A DNA stretch of 64,000 nucleotides from Cephalotus follicularis (GCA_001972305.1 BDDD01000276.1:673776-737775), one strand, 5' to 3'; shown: positions 35,910 through 48,734, numbered from the stretch's first letter. Numbers and translations: made by a program. The notes: generated by a model from the letters alone, not told the origin.

Positions 35910-36515
35910 TGATAAACCGTCACCAGAAACAATATGCCCAAGAAAACCAACTTCCGGTAACCAAAGTTTTCACTTGTCAAATTTGGCATACAATCGATGA
36001 TCTCTCAATGTTTATAATAAAATGTAGAGGTGCTGGGCATGCTTCTCATTGGTCCTGGAATAGACCAAGAGGTCATCGATGAAAACCACAATAAACTGAT
36101 CCAAATACTATCTGAACACTCGGTTCATCAGGTCCATGAAAGCTATGGGAGCATTAGTTACACCAAAAGGCATAACTAGAAACTTATAAAGGCCATATCG
36201 CGATTTGAAAGCAGTCCTCGGAATATCCTCATGTCTGACTTTCAACTGGTGGTAGCCCGATCTCAAGTCGAGCTTAGAAAACATTGTAGCTCCTTTGAGC
36301 TGGTCGAATAACTCATCAATATGCGGTAGAGGGTATTTATTCTTCACTGTAACTTTATTGAGTTGTCGATAATAAATACACATTATGAGCGATCCATCTT
36401 TCTTCTTGACAAAGAGAATAGGTGCTCCCCATGGTGAAGCACTGGGCCTTATGCAGCCTTTGTCTAGAAGATTATGTAGCTGTATCTTTAACTCTTTCAA
36501 ATCTATCGATGCCAT
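35910..36515 (-). pseudogene. Composite copy 1: reverse transcriptase
   Basis: 36108-36515 carries [79 protein letters not shown] stop at 36108 is followed directly by the catalytic box [11 protein letters not shown] (about 36060-36095), with both aspartates intact. A frame change near 36010-36020 and lost sequence follow before the connection domain. Confidence 0.9.
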
Positions 36516-37184
36516 TCAAAATGGTGCTCGAGTAATCGGTGCAGTTCCCGGTATCAGGTCAATTACAAATTCTATCTCTCTGTCAGGCAGTAACGAAGTC
36601 AAATCCTGAGGAAAAACATCTCCGAACTCGCACACCAGTGGAATATCTTCCAGTGCCGGCCGCCATCTATCTGTATCTGGCATGTGTGCCAGAAAGCCCT
36701 GGCATCCCTGTCTCAACAATCTGTCCGCATGCAAAGCCGAAATCATCAGAACAAATGATTTCTCTAAGGTGCCAAGGAATCGAAAAGGCAGCCGTCCTGG
36801 GGGATTGAAAACCACCACTTTCCGATAACAATCCACCTGAGCAAATCTAGAAGACAACCAATCCATGCCAAGAATCACATCTAGGCTATCCATCGGTAGA
36901 ACAATAAGATTGACTAACAAGCAACGATCGTCAATCTCTATAACAAAATCTCGACACACTCGATCGGTAGTCACCGACTCACCAAGAGGTGTGGATACCT
37001 CCATCAAGAAAGGAAGGTACTCGGGTCTCAAACCAACATGGGAGACAAAATGCAATGCAATGAATGAATGAGATGAACCCGGATCAATCAGAACCCGTGC
37101 TGGAAGCTGAAAGAGTGGAATTGTACCTCCTATCAGAACATCAGACCCTGCTACAGCACTCTATTCCATAGCAAAAACTCTAGC
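36516..37184 (-). pseudogene. Composite copy 1: protease and linker
   Basis: LIDPGSSHSF near 37065-37095 is the Tekay/Del-type variant of the aspartic protease site. It is followed by STPLGESVTTDRVCRDF, LIVLPMDSLDVILGMDWL, then the linker MISALHADRLLRQGCQGFLA and VFPQDLTSLLPDREIEFVID. The 179-codon frame 36516-37055 is open. Confidence 0.9.
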
Positions 37185-38423
37185 CTAAACTATCGGACCA
37201 TAACTCATAGGTTGTTTCCCTCTGGACATTGAAGTCCCACGGGAAGAAGACGGTGCACTAGAATTTGGTCCCTGTTGAAGCGGTGACCGCTGTATCTGAT
37301 CCAATCCTCTAGGAAGTGAACTCTGAGGACAATCTCTAGCAATGTGGTCAGAACCACCACAAGCCAAGAAATGGCCCAAAAACCACCTACAATTCTCAGA
37401 AGTGTGGTTGGTCTTCTGACAATGAAGACAAGGAGCCAAGGCACTCTGATCACCGAGCCTAGAAAATCTGGACGATGTTCTTTTATTAGGTGCTGAAGAT
37501 TGGCCTCCACAGCATGCGTTCCTTGATCTGCCTCTCCTCCGAGAACGGGACTTATTCCCATTATCCTGACGGCTACCATGAGAACAAGGGGAAGGACTAC
37601 TGCCAGTCTTTTGCGATTTAGTACTGCCAAACAGAAGGAGTAGGCCGGGTGCGGGCTCTATCTCTCATCTATCTAGCCTCCACTGCAACATCCTCAAGTT
37701 GCATAGCTCGGGAAGAAATATCCGATATGGAGTTCAATCCCAAGGGAGTCAATTGCATCCTCATATCCAATCTCAGTCCCCTAAGGAACTTCTTTGCTCT
37801 ACGCTCTTGGCCTTCTACTAAGTACCAAGCAGATCGGGCCAACTGCATGAATCTCGCCTCATACTCAACAACAGTCATATTCCCCTTTACCAAGTTAGCA
37901 AATTCAATCTCTCTTCTGTCTTTCTCTACCTGAGGGTAGTACCTTGTTTAGAATTCTCCCTTGAAGGCGTCCCAAGAGCGGACTGTTCCGTTTCTTGTCC
38001 AATCTATGTTTACCATAGCCCACCAGTGTTTGGCTTCCCCTTGGAGCATATGCACTGCCAATACCAATTTATGTTCGTCATTACATCCCATTGCCTCAAA
38101 AATATTTTCCAATTGAGTTAGTCAAGAATTATCAAGGGTAGGATCAGGGAGTCCTATGAATCCTGGAGGATACAACTTTAGGAAATGGCCCAACATGTAT
38201 TCCCTCCTTGGTCTACGTTCCACTTGAGCATGTTTGCATCCCTACAGAGTATGTATCTGAGCCATAGTGGCACAAAACTGTCTCCAAACCACAGGGTCAG
38301 GCCTGGCTGAGCATTAGGATCGTACTTTGGAAAAACATGACCATGAGCTAGTTCATTATCAACAGGAGCAGGGGCTGGAGCATTCCTTCCATCCCGTCGG
38401 CCACACCTTCCCCTATTGTTCAT
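37185..38423 (-). pseudogene. Composite copy 1: gag
   Basis: The start MNNRGRCGRRDGRNAPAPAP at 38423 lies 170 bp inside the primer site. The gag domain lies around 37669-38170 (NMTVVEYEARFMQLARSAWY, AKKFLRGLRLDMR). It ends in a zinc-knuckle region at 37185-37439 with CLHCQKTNHTSENC and a second, degraded knuckle (CGGSDHIARDC, preceded by LA where a cysteine is usual). Frame changes lie between these blocks. Confidence 0.85.
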
Positions 38424-38593
38424 TTCTATGAGAAGACAACAATGGGATTATCATATACAATCTCTTTCAATTCCAATATCAATCTCTATTCCAATTAAAC
38501 AGTAGCATGAATAGGTAAGAACATATATCGTGCAATTCCATTCAGTTAATCTCAATCAACACATTAATATACTTAGCTAGCAGGCCAACCAAA

Positions 38594-38606
38594 GTCTGTG
38601 ATACCA
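38594..38606 (-). promoter_or_regulatory. Primer-binding site, internal region 1
   Basis: The minus strand reads TGGTATCACAGAC, initiator-Met tRNA type with one or two differences, 3 bp from LTR A2. Confidence 0.75.
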
Positions 38607-41015
38607 TTCTGTGACACCCCGTGCCGAGAGGATCGACACGTGGCATTACTCTCAATCCAATATACAATACAATGGTCAGAACTAACAATATAAAAATGCG
38701 AAAAAACTAAAAAAAATTACAATACATTTCAATGTGCGGAAGATACAATGCAGTTCGTTTGCAAACCAAAGCAATAATCCATCCATACGTACGATACAAT
38801 CTTTCCGTAATACAATACACTTGTCAATCCTTTCAATACAATTTACAATGCAAGCTCTATCAAGACAAAGCAGTCATACGGTTAAGTTGAACCTTCAGTT
38901 CTTCTGTCCGCTGCTAATTGTTGCCCTACCTATGCCACCCAAGAAAGCACACACAGTCCCATCCCGTAGGATGGGGTTAGCCACAAGGATAAGAAGAACC
39001 CCCATGCCACATGTATGCATGTACAATGTGCAATATCCATGACAGTCTATGCAATATCAATGTGCTGTGTACAATAACAATGCATGATATGGCAAAAGCC
39101 TGCATACAATTGGCGATCTAACTATCCGCATGACACTAGCCCATAACAGAGGATATGGATAGGATCTATAACAATCAATCAATGGCAAACACTTAGTGGT
39201 GGTGTATGAAACACCCAATCAATCAATCATATCCTATAGAGCATGTGACCTTGGTCAATATAATGTCAGTCAATAACAATGATCAATCCCACGGAAGGTA
39301 GTCCTTCAAAAAGAGTGGGAGATCTATCTACTCATTCCAGACTGATCAGGTCTGTGACTCATAGATCTTCCAGCCTACGGCTGGGTTGGAACATTATCGA
39401 AGAGATACAACAATGGGGGAGCTACCACCGTTGGGGAGCTACGGCCCTCCGGCAGCGTCAATCGTCAAACAACAACAACACTACTCGTCTGTATCGATGA
39501 GCTACAACCATGGGGGAGCTACGACCGTCGGGCAGCTACGGCCCTCCGGGAGCATCAATCGTAAGCAGGTCAATACAATAAATGAAATGATCGATGAGAT
39601 AGGTGGATACAGTCAACAACCTAATACGTCGATACAAATCATAAGGTCGCTCTATAGGATTCATACAATACAATTAATCTGTCGATAAATGCCAATGAGT
39701 GGTGATATCTAATGGAGAAATGGGAATGTTCGTCCAATATTCCGAACTTAGATTCACCACACTTATTGGTCAACCAATCAATCAATAGCCAATAGACGGT
39801 GACAATTGAATTAATGAGATGGGAAAGGACATCTATCTGGTCAAAGGAAGTCACTGGGTCATCGCCTATGGCTCAATCTATCACTTTGTCAATATATCAA
39901 TTCAATCATTGAATGGAAAACTGTGTTTCAAACGCTTGAAAACAGCAAGTGGGGCTCCGGTCAAGCGGCAATGTGAAAAGGAGTTGAAAACTAGCTTTAA
40001 AACATCAATTTTCCAAAACACAGCATTAGGCATCAACGCTATGGATATACGCGTCGATGCTTTACATTTAGTTTCAATAGTAGGCTGATGGGCGTCAAAG
40101 CTTTGGCAGAAGGCGTCGATGTGCATTGTGTTTTTTTAAAAACCAGTAGGTTTAGGCGTTGAAGTGTCGACGCGTGTCACCTTTCTATGAACCAATGGGT
40201 TTAGGCGTTGATGTCCTTGGGTGAAGGCGTCGATGCGTAAACCAATAATGTCGACACTGAGATGGCTGATATGATTTACGTTGACATTTTTCCTGGAAAA
40301 AGGAAATCCCAGGTCGTAGTCGTCAACGCCAAATAACGTTGACTCTAACGTCAGATAAAACTCCAGTAAAACAGTTCAAAATCTCAAGGCATTGACGCCA
40401 ATGGGCTAGGTGTCGACGTCTGTGCTGGGAAAAACCAGTTTTCAGCTGAAAAAGTAGCCGATCTCAGGTCAAAATCTAGTTTAATGGAATTCTTTGAAAA
40501 CCAAGGGTTAAAATCAGTCCTTTAAGGTTAGTAAAACATGTTACAACCTTCAATTTACAGTTTCAGTCTTCCTCGATCGGTTAGATCACGGATTCAATTC
40601 AAAAACCCTTATTCACCATTCAATACAATTCAATCAATCAATCAATTTAGCAGTACGCAACTCAAGTAAGAAATCCTACCTAGAATCGAAGCTTCAACAG
40701 TTGTGCTAGCCATCGATTCTATGCTGGAGAACTTGAAGAACCCGCTGCTATCTTGCTCAAATGGCAAAGCTAACTTGCAATTGTTATTTTGCTAATGGAG
40801 GAGCAAATACGGAGCTACTGGGAAGACGGAGAGAGGCTGCCGAGCAAGAAAGATGTTGGCCTTTGCCAACCTGATTAAATGTTTACCACATGTTATTTTG
40901 ATGATTAACAAACATAAATTACTTGTATGCATAATTCTTTAAAGTATAAATGCGTTTACTCACTTGATTCTTTGTCCAAAGTTGTGCCAAGAGTGTTTAT
41001 GCAGATACAGGCAAT

Positions 41016-41295
41016 TCCAGCCAACTGGAGGCCAATTCCAGTCGACTGCCAAGGCTAAGAGTCGACTCACAAATGCTGCAAGTCGACTGCATCTTCAACC
41101 TAAATCCAGAATCTGCAGAAACAGCATACCAGTCGAAAATAGCCTCAACAGCCGACTGAAGCAGGGGATCAGTCGACTGCCGAGTACTCCAGCCGACTGC
41201 CTACATGATCCAGCCGACTGCCCACTCCCAACGGCTATATTCAAATAAACGCGCCATCAATCCAGCCAGCTGCCGTCCAAATCCAGCCGACTGGA
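41016..41295. repeat. CAGTCGACTG words in copia solo LTR
   Basis: About ten words: CAGTCGACTG (41039-41048), GAGTCGACTC (41059-41068), AAGTCGACTG, CAGTCGACTG and CAGCCGACTG forms. Confidence 0.85.
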
Positions 41296-42087
41296 TTTGC
41301 ATCAGACTGTTAAAAATAGATCCGTTGGAGGCTTAACTATTTAAGGAAATTTGGGGCTCTTACATGGTTGATAAAGCTTTCAAGTCTTACATTCTCACAA
41401 GTTATCTCAAGCTCAATACTAAGCATTCAAACAAGAACAAGAGATCAAATCCAAAGCCAATCATACACATTCACAAAGCTTTACTCTTACTTTGTATACA
41501 CTTATAGCTTTGTTTTAAAGTGAGCTTCATTGTAAACAAATTCGCTACGAATTTGTAAACACTTAAACATTTACTTTCATTCATACAAGAGAGGTTGTCT
41601 CTTGTATTGCTCGGTTGGAGCAAATTGTAAATTCGCTTGGTCGGAGCGAAAGTGTTTGAGCTCGGTTGGCGCCATCAATCCAGCCAGCTGCCGTCCAAAT
41701 CCAGCCGACTGGATTTGCATCAGACTGTTAAAAATAGATCCGTTGGAGGCTTAACTATTTAAGGAAATTTGGGGCTCTTACATGGTTGATCAAGCTTTCA
41801 AGTCTTACATTCTCACAAGTTATCTCAAGCTCAATACTAAGCATTCAAACAAGCACAAGAGATCAAATCCAAAGCCAATCATACACATTCACAAAGCTTT
41901 ACTCTTACTTTGTATACACTTATAGCTTTGTTTTAAAGTGAGCTTCATTGTAAACAAATTCGCTACGAATTTGTAAACACTTAAACATTTACTTTCATTA
42001 ATACAAGAGAGGTTGTCTCATGTATTGCTCGGTTGGAGCAAATTGTAAATTCGCTTGGTCGGAGCGAAAGTGTTTGAGCTCGGTTGG
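41252..42087 (+). repeat. 418-bp tandem duplication inside solo LTR
   Basis: Units 41252-41669 and 41670-42087 start CGCCATCAATCC and end GAGCTCGGTTGG. They differ at only a few positions, so the duplication is recent relative to the rest. Confidence 0.9.
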
Positions 42088-42541
42088 AGTTCCAAGCCCG
42101 GATTAGGGCACACATAGTGAATACTCAAGGGGAGGCCTTGGGGAGTGGACGTAGGCGGTTTGCCGAACCACTATACATCCGTTTGCACTTTCTAAACCCT
42201 ACCCTCTTTATATTTCAGCTTTTGTGTGTTTGTGTTTGAGTAATTTATTTGATTGGTGGTATTTTTGCTAGATAAATTTTTATAAGTCTATTCACCCCCC
42301 CTCTAGACTTCCTACAAAAGAGAAGGAGAAGGGTTGAGAGAGAAGGGGAAATGGTGAAAATGAGAGAATGAGAGGAAAAGGGCCAAATGATTGACTTATA
42401 TAGCCAATCCAGCCAAATCTCTGAAACTCAGCGCAAATATCCCGACTATACATGCATATAATCAATACTATAAACAATAGGTATATGAATACCTCGATCC
42501 AATCTCTTTCAATTATCCAATATAGTTCAATACAGTACAAT

Positions 42542-44869
42542 TGTAACACCCCACGCCCGGAGGACGGACACGTGGCATTACTCTCAATCCAATATACAAT
42601 ACAATGATCAGGACTAGCAACATGAAAATGCGAAAAACTAAAAACTCTACAACATATGTCAAAGTGCGAAAGATACAATACAATTCTCTTACAACCCATC
42701 ACGATAATCCATCCCTGTGATACAATCTTTTATCGGTACAATACATTTCATTTCAATACAAAACATTGACCAAACCTTTCAAAACTATTTACAATACCAA
42801 AATGGTCAACTAATCTTCAACTCTTCTATCCACTGCTGCTTGTTGCCCTACTTGTGTCACACAAGAATGCACACACAGCCCCACCCCGAAGGATGGGATT
42901 AGCCACAAGGCTAAGCAGAACCAGCGTGCAACATGTATGCATGTCAAATGTGCAATATCCATGACAGTATATACAATATCAATGTGCTGTGTACAATATC
43001 AATGCATGATATGGCAAATGCATAAATACAATTGGCGATCTGACTATCCGAATGGCACTGGCCCATAACAAAGCATAGGGATAGGATCTATAATAATCAA
43101 TCAATAGTAGACACTCGGTGGTGATGTATAAAACACCCAATCAATTAATCATATCCTATAGAGCATGCGACCTCTGTCAGTACAGTATCAATCAGTAACA
43201 ATGATCAATCCCACAGGAAGGTAGTCCTTTGAAAAGGGTGGGAGATCTGTCTACTCGTCGTAGATTGATCACGTCTTCGACTCATAGATCTTCTAACCTA
43301 TGGCTGGTTTTGTACGGTAATTTTAACCATAAAGGAAGCAATCGGTAAGCTCGACCGGCAGGGAGAAACAATCAATACCACTCATCAGTAGGTCAATACA
43401 ATAAATGAAATGATCGACGAAATAGGTGGACATAGTCGACAGCCTAACATGCCGATACGAATCATAAGGTTGCTGTATAGGATCCAAACAATACAATCAA
43501 TCTGTCAGTACAATGCCAATAAGTGGTGATGACTAATGGAGAAATGGGAAAATGCATCCAATGTTCCAAACTTAGACTCACAACACTTATGGCTTAACAA
43601 ATCAATCATTCATTCAATAGCCCATATACGGTGACAGTCAAATAATGAGATAGGAAAGAACATCTATCCATTCAAAGAAAGTCACTGGGTCATCGCCAAA
43701 GGCTCAAGCTGTCACTCTATCATTTTATCAATTCAATCTTTGAAAACAATGTAAGATTGTGTTTCAAACACTTGAATACCTCAAGTGAGGCTCTAGTCAA
43801 GCGAAAATGTGAAAAGGAGTTGAAATCTAGCTTTAAAACAGCTAAAAGTTCCATTCAGCCCGATAGGCGTCGACTTCGTGGGCCAAAGACATCGATGTGT
43901 ATCAGGGCATTCCTTTAAAATGGTGGATGGACATCAACGTCTTTGAAAGACATCGATGTCTATCCCTATTTGTATAAAACTCTGGCAGAAGACGCCGATG
44001 TCTGTGGACAAAGACGTTAACGCAATTGAATAAAAATAGCCTGAGAATGCGCATCGATGTTCAGCATCGATGTCTTCTGTGGGGAAGAGAAATTCCAAGA
44101 AAAAGACGTCGATGTCTTTGCTACAGAATCAAAGATACTGCATTCTAAAGCAAAAGACATCGATGTCCACGGGCTGGGGATCGATTTCTTTGCTGGACAG
44201 GGTCGATTTTTGTGCAGAAAACCAGCAAATCTCAAGTCAAAATCCATTTAAAACCCTTTCTTTGAAAACCAAGGGCTAAAACCAATCTTTTCAGGTTAGT
44301 AAAACTAATTACAACCTTCAATTTACAGTTTCAATCTCTCTATATTAGTTAGGTCAATGATTTAATGAAAACCCTAATGTCACAATTTCATTCAATACAA
44401 TCATTCAATCACTCAATTCAGTTAATCAATCAATCATTCTAGCAGTAGACAATTAAAGTAAGAAATCCTACCAATTAATGGAGCATCGAAACGAGCTTCC
44501 AGCCCCAAGAACTACCTGTTGTCTTGTTCAAGGAGAGAAGCCACCACTTGTAGCTGCTATTTCTTAAAGAAAAGCCATTCCAAGAGCTGCCAAGGCGATG
44601 GAGCAAGGCTGCTCAGCTAGGGAGCAGAAGAGGAGGGTAGAAAGAGAGAGGAAGAGATTGAGAAATGAGATAATTAGAGTAAGGGATTGACTTATATCGT
44701 CAATCTGGCCAGTTGTCTGAGACTCAGCCCAAAATCCCGACTATACATGCATACGATCCATACTATAACCAATAGGTATCTAAATACCTCAACCCAAAAT
44801 AGTACAATACAGTACAATACGGTGCAAAGTATGTATGAATAGTACAAAAAGGGAATTCAGGTAGTTACA
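42542..44869 (-). mobile_element. Solo LTR B2 nested in LTR A2
   Basis: Same ends, same insertion point and same ACAAT duplication (42537-42541 and 44870-44874) as B1; 2328 bp. It differs from B1 by scattered substitutions and small gaps. Confidence 0.9.
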
Positions 44870-44925
44870 ACAATACGGTACAATGTATGCATGAACAGTA
44901 CAAAAAAGGAATTTGGGTCATCACA

Positions 44926-44938
44926 TTCTCCCCTCCTT
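44926..44938 (-). promoter_or_regulatory. Polypurine tract, internal region 2
   Basis: AAGGAGGGGAGAA on the minus strand, identical to copy 1. Confidence 0.9.
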
Positions 44939-44999
44939 AAAAGAATCTGGTCCCCAGATTCATGAATCAATCGGCCAATCAAATAGAAAAGGATATTTC

Positions 45000-45563
45000 T
45001 CTCTCATATCATCCTCGCGCTCCTAGGTGCGCTCCACTGAACCATGATACTGCCATAGAACACTAACAAAAGGAATGGTCATGTTCCTCAATACTCTGAT
45101 CTGTCTGTCAACAACCTTTATAGGAGTCTCAATAAAAGACAAGTCAGGTTCTAACTGAATCTGACTGTACTCAATGATGTGTGAGGGATCTCTAACATAT
45201 CTCCTAAACTGGGAAACATGGAACACCTCATGCACTCCCGACAAGGCTGGAGGCAAAGCAAGCCTGTAGCAAGTCGTCCAATCCGATCCAATACCTCGAA
45301 AGGTCCAATGAGATGGGGAGAAAGCTTCCCTTTCTTCCCAAATCTCATGACCCCTTTAGTACACTTTGAGGAAAACATGGTCACCAACATTGAACTGCAA
45401 GCCTCTATGATGAACATCCGCATAGCTTTTCTGCCTACTCTGTGCTACAATCAATCGGTCTTTAATCAATTTCACTTTCTCTACGGTAATTTCTATTATC
45501 TCTGGTCCCAAAATGCTCATCTCACCAACTTGATCCCAACACACTGGCGATCGGCACTTTCTG
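45000..45563 (-). pseudogene. Composite copy 2: integrase C-terminus and chromodomain
   Basis: Contains SPVCWDQVGEMSILGPEI, VGDHVFLKV, KLSPHLIGPFEVLDRIG and a chromodomain-like end at 45023-45256 (VHEVFHVSQFRRYVRDPSHI, VVDRQIRVLRNMTIPFVSVL). The integrase core is absent: a deletion of about 760 bp relative to copy 1 joins this to the RNase H-integrase spacer at 45561-45563. Confidence 0.85.
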
Positions 45564-46862
45564 CAGTTCCATGTCCAGCCTCTGAGCATCTCTAATCTGG
45601 TCAAGCAATAAGGGTTGCACATCAATATGAGAAAGAGACATACAAGACAGCTTCCGACTCAATGCATCTGCAACAACATTTCCTTTTCCTAGATGATATT
45701 CAATGTTAAAATCATAATCATTAAGAAGTTCAAACCACCTTCTCTGTATCATGTTCAATTCTTTCTATGAAAAGAGATATCTCAAACTCTTGTGATCAGT
45801 GAAGACTGTAAACTTTGTCCCATAAAGGTAGTGGCACCATTTCCCAAGAGCAAATACAATGGCAGGTAACTACGAGTTATGCACTGGGTTGTTTTCTTTA
45901 TGTGGTTTGATCTTTCTCAATGCATATGCTATTACTTTGACATATTGCATAAGGACGCAACCAAGACCTTTCCCGGAAGCATCGGTATACACCACAAACT
46001 CTTCGTTCCTGTCTGGTAAGGCTAGGACAGGAACAGAAATCAATATGTCTTTTAACTCTTGAAAACTCCTTTCACAATCACTATCCCATACAAAAGCAGC
46101 ATTTTTCTGTGTCAATCTTGTCAATGGTGCATCAATTCTGGAAAATCCCTCAACAAACAGACGATAATACCATGCTAAACCCAAGAAGCTACAGATCCTG
46201 AAAGCATTCGTCGGTTGTTTCCAATCTTTCATGGCCTCAACCTTTGACAGATCCACGGATAAACCGTCACTAGAAACAATATGCCCAAGAAAAGTAACAT
46301 CCGAGAACCAAAAATTGCACTTGTCGAATTTGGCATACAATCGATGATCTCTCGATGTTTGTAATACAATGTAGAGGTGTTGGGCATGCTCCTCATCGAT
46401 CCTAGAATAGACCAAGAGGTCATCGATGAAAACCACAGTAAACTAATCCAAATACTATGTGAAAACTCGGTTCATCAGGTCCATGAAAGTTGTGGGAGCA
46501 TTAGTTACACCAAAAGGCCTAACTAGAAACTCATAGCGGCCATATCGCTATCTGAAAGCAATCTTCGGAATATCCCCCTATCCGAATTTCAGCTGGTGGT
46601 AGCCCGATCTCAAGTCGAGCTTAGAAAACATTGTCACTCCTCTAAGCCGGTCAAACAACTCATCAATATGCGGTAGAGGGTACTTATTCTTCACTGTAAC
46701 TTTATTGAGTAGTCGATAATCAATACACATTAGGAGTGATCCATCTTTCTTCTTAACAAAAAGAATAGGTGCTCCCCAGGGTGAAGCACTCGGCCTTATG
46801 AAGCCTTTGTCTAGAAGATTCTGTAGCTATATCTTTAACTCTTTCAATTCTATCGGTGCCAT
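45564..46862 (-). pseudogene. Composite copy 2: reverse transcriptase and RNase H
   Basis: 45870-46436 is an open 188-codon frame from [20 protein letters not shown] through [15 protein letters not shown] to [15 protein letters not shown] and KIKPHKENN. 45564-45758 holds the RNase H end [16 protein letters not shown]. The N-terminal RT blocks (46450-46850) are recognisable in broken frames, with stops where copy 1 is open (KGFIRP near 46800, [11 protein letters not shown] near 46610). Confidence 0.85.
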
Positions 46863-47555
46863 TCAAAATGGTGGTCGAGTAATCGGTGCAGTTTCTGGTA
46901 TCATGTCAATTAAAAATTCTATCTCTCTGTCAGGCAGTAACGAAGTCAAATCCTGAAGAAAAACATCTCTGAACTCGGACACCACTGGAATATCTTCCAG
47001 TGCCAGCCGCCATCTACCTGTATCTAGCACGTGTGCCAGAAACCCCTGGCATCCCTGTCTCAACAATCTGTCCGCATGCAAAGCCGAAATCATCGTAACA
47101 AATGATGTCTCTAAGGTGAAAAGGAATCGAAAAGGTAGCCGTCCTGGGGAACTGAAAACCACCACTTTTCGATAACAATTCACCTGAGCAAAGCTAGAAG
47201 ATAACCAATCCATGCCAAGAATCATATCTAGGCTATCCATCGGTAGAACAATAAGATCGGCTAACAAGCGACGATCATCAATCTCTATAAATCAATCTCT
47301 ACACACTCGATCGGTAGTCACCGACTCACCGAGAGGTGTGGATACTTCTGTCAAGAAAGGAAGGTACTCGGGTCTCAAACCAACATGGGAGACAAAATGC
47401 AATGCAATGAATGAATGGGATGAACTCGGATCAATGAGAACCCGTGCTGGAAGCTGAAAGAGTGGAATTATATCTCCTATCACAACATCAGACCCTGCTG
47501 TAGCACTCGGTTCTGTAGCAAAAACTCTAGCATGAACTATCGGAGCATAACTCAT
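46863..47555 (-). pseudogene. Composite copy 2: protease and linker
   Basis: Protease site VLIDPSSSHSFIA (copy 1 has DPGSS; the glycine is lost here), STPLGESVTTDRVCRD, LIVLPMDSLDMILGMDWL and MISALHADRLLRQGCQGFLA. A frame change near 47285 separates the two open parts. Confidence 0.9.
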
Positions 47556-48734
47556 AGGTTGTTTCCCTCTGGACTATGAAGTCCCACGGGAAGAAGACGG
47601 TGCACTAGAAGTCGGTCCCTATTGAGGCGGTGACCGCTATATCTGATCCAATCCTCTAGAACGTGAACTGCGAGGACAATCTCTAGCAATGTGGTCAGAA
47701 CCACCACAAGCCAAGAAATGGCCCAAAAACCACCTACAATTCTCAGAACTGTGGTTGGTCTTCTGACAATGAACACAAGGAGCCAAGGCACTCTGATCAC
47801 CGATCCTAGAAAATATGGACAGTGTACTCTGATTAGGTGCTGAAGATCGGCATCCACAACGAGCGTTCCTTGATCTGCCTCTCCTCCGAGAACGGGACTG
47901 ATTCACGCTATCCTGACTGCTACCATGAAAATGAGGGGAACGACTACTGTCAATCTTTTCCGATTTAGTACTGCCAAGCAGAAGGGGTAGGCCAGATGCG
48001 GGCTCTATCTCTCATCTATCTAGCCTCCACTGCAATATCCTCAAGTTGCATAGCTCGAGAAGAAATATCCGATATGGAGGTCAATCCCAAGGGAGTCAAG
48101 TGCCTCCTCAAATCCAATCTCAGTCCCCTAAGGAACTTCTTTGCTCTACGCTCTTGGCCTTCTACTAAGTACGAAGCAGATCGGGCCAACTGCATGAATC
48201 TCGCCTCATACTCAACAACTGTCATATTCCCCTATACCAAGTTAGCAAATTCAATCTCTCTTCTGTCTTGAAGGCGTCCCAAGAGTGGACTGTACCATTT
48301 CTTGTCCAATTTGTGTTTACCATAGCCCACCAGTGTTTAGCCTCCCCTTGGAGCATATGCATTGCCAATACCAATTTATTTTCCTCATCACATCCCATTG
48401 CCTCAAAAATATTTTCCAATTGAGTTGGCCAAGACTTAGCAAGGGTAGGATCAGGGAGTCCTATGAATGTTGGAGGCTACAGCTTTAGGAAATGGCCCAA
48501 CATGTCTTCCCTCCTTGGTCTACATTCCACTTGAGCATGTTGGCATCCCATAAGAGTCTACATCTGAACCATAGTGGCACTCAACTGTCTCCAAACCTCA
48601 GGGTCAGCCCCAGCTGGTGGAGCATTAGGATCATACTTTGGAAAAACATTACAATGAGCCAGTTCATTATCAACAGGAGCAGGGGCTAGAGCATTCCTTC
48701 CACCCCATCGGCCACACCTTCCCCTATTGTTCAT
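47556..48734 (-). pseudogene. Composite copy 2: gag
   Basis: Starts at 48734 (MNNRGRCG...). Gag domain blocks are at 48222-48419 (MENIFEAMGCDEENKLVLAM, EAKHWWAMV) and 48016-48225 (MTVVEYEARFMQLARSASYL). The knuckles at 47637-47906 read CVHCQKTNHSSENC and CGGSDHIARDC. A deletion of about 45 bp near 48270 removes residues present in copy 1 at about 37920-37965. Confidence 0.85.

Larger units (their letters stand above)
40854..42316 (+). mobile_element. Ty1/copia (Sirevirus-like) solo LTR
   Basis: Begins TGTTGGCCTTTGCC and ends with the Sirevirus-type tail TTCACCCCCCCTCTAGACTT then CCTACA; 1463 bp. It is flanked by AAAGA (40849-40853 and 42317-42321). It lies only in the middle LTR, so it arrived after the tandem formed. 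It contains CAGTCGACTG words and an internal 418-bp duplication. Confidence 0.9.
38610..44925 (-). mobile_element. Middle (recombinant) LTR A2 of composite
   Basis: Begins TGTGACACCCC beside the primer site and ends GGGTCATCACA before the polypurine tract. The left part shares variants with right LTR A3 (CGTGCC.AGAGGAT, GTTCGTTTGCAAACC). The far right part shares GGGTTGAGAGAGAAGGGGAA with A1 and the solo LTR B. It thus looks like a join of a right LTR and a left LTR. It is additionally split by a copia solo LTR. Confidence 0.8.

Noticed and set aside
42292-42702. 136-codon open frame at the copia/gypsy junction
   Set aside because: It crosses three element boundaries (copia solo LTR end, LTR A2, solo LTR B2) and cannot be a gene.
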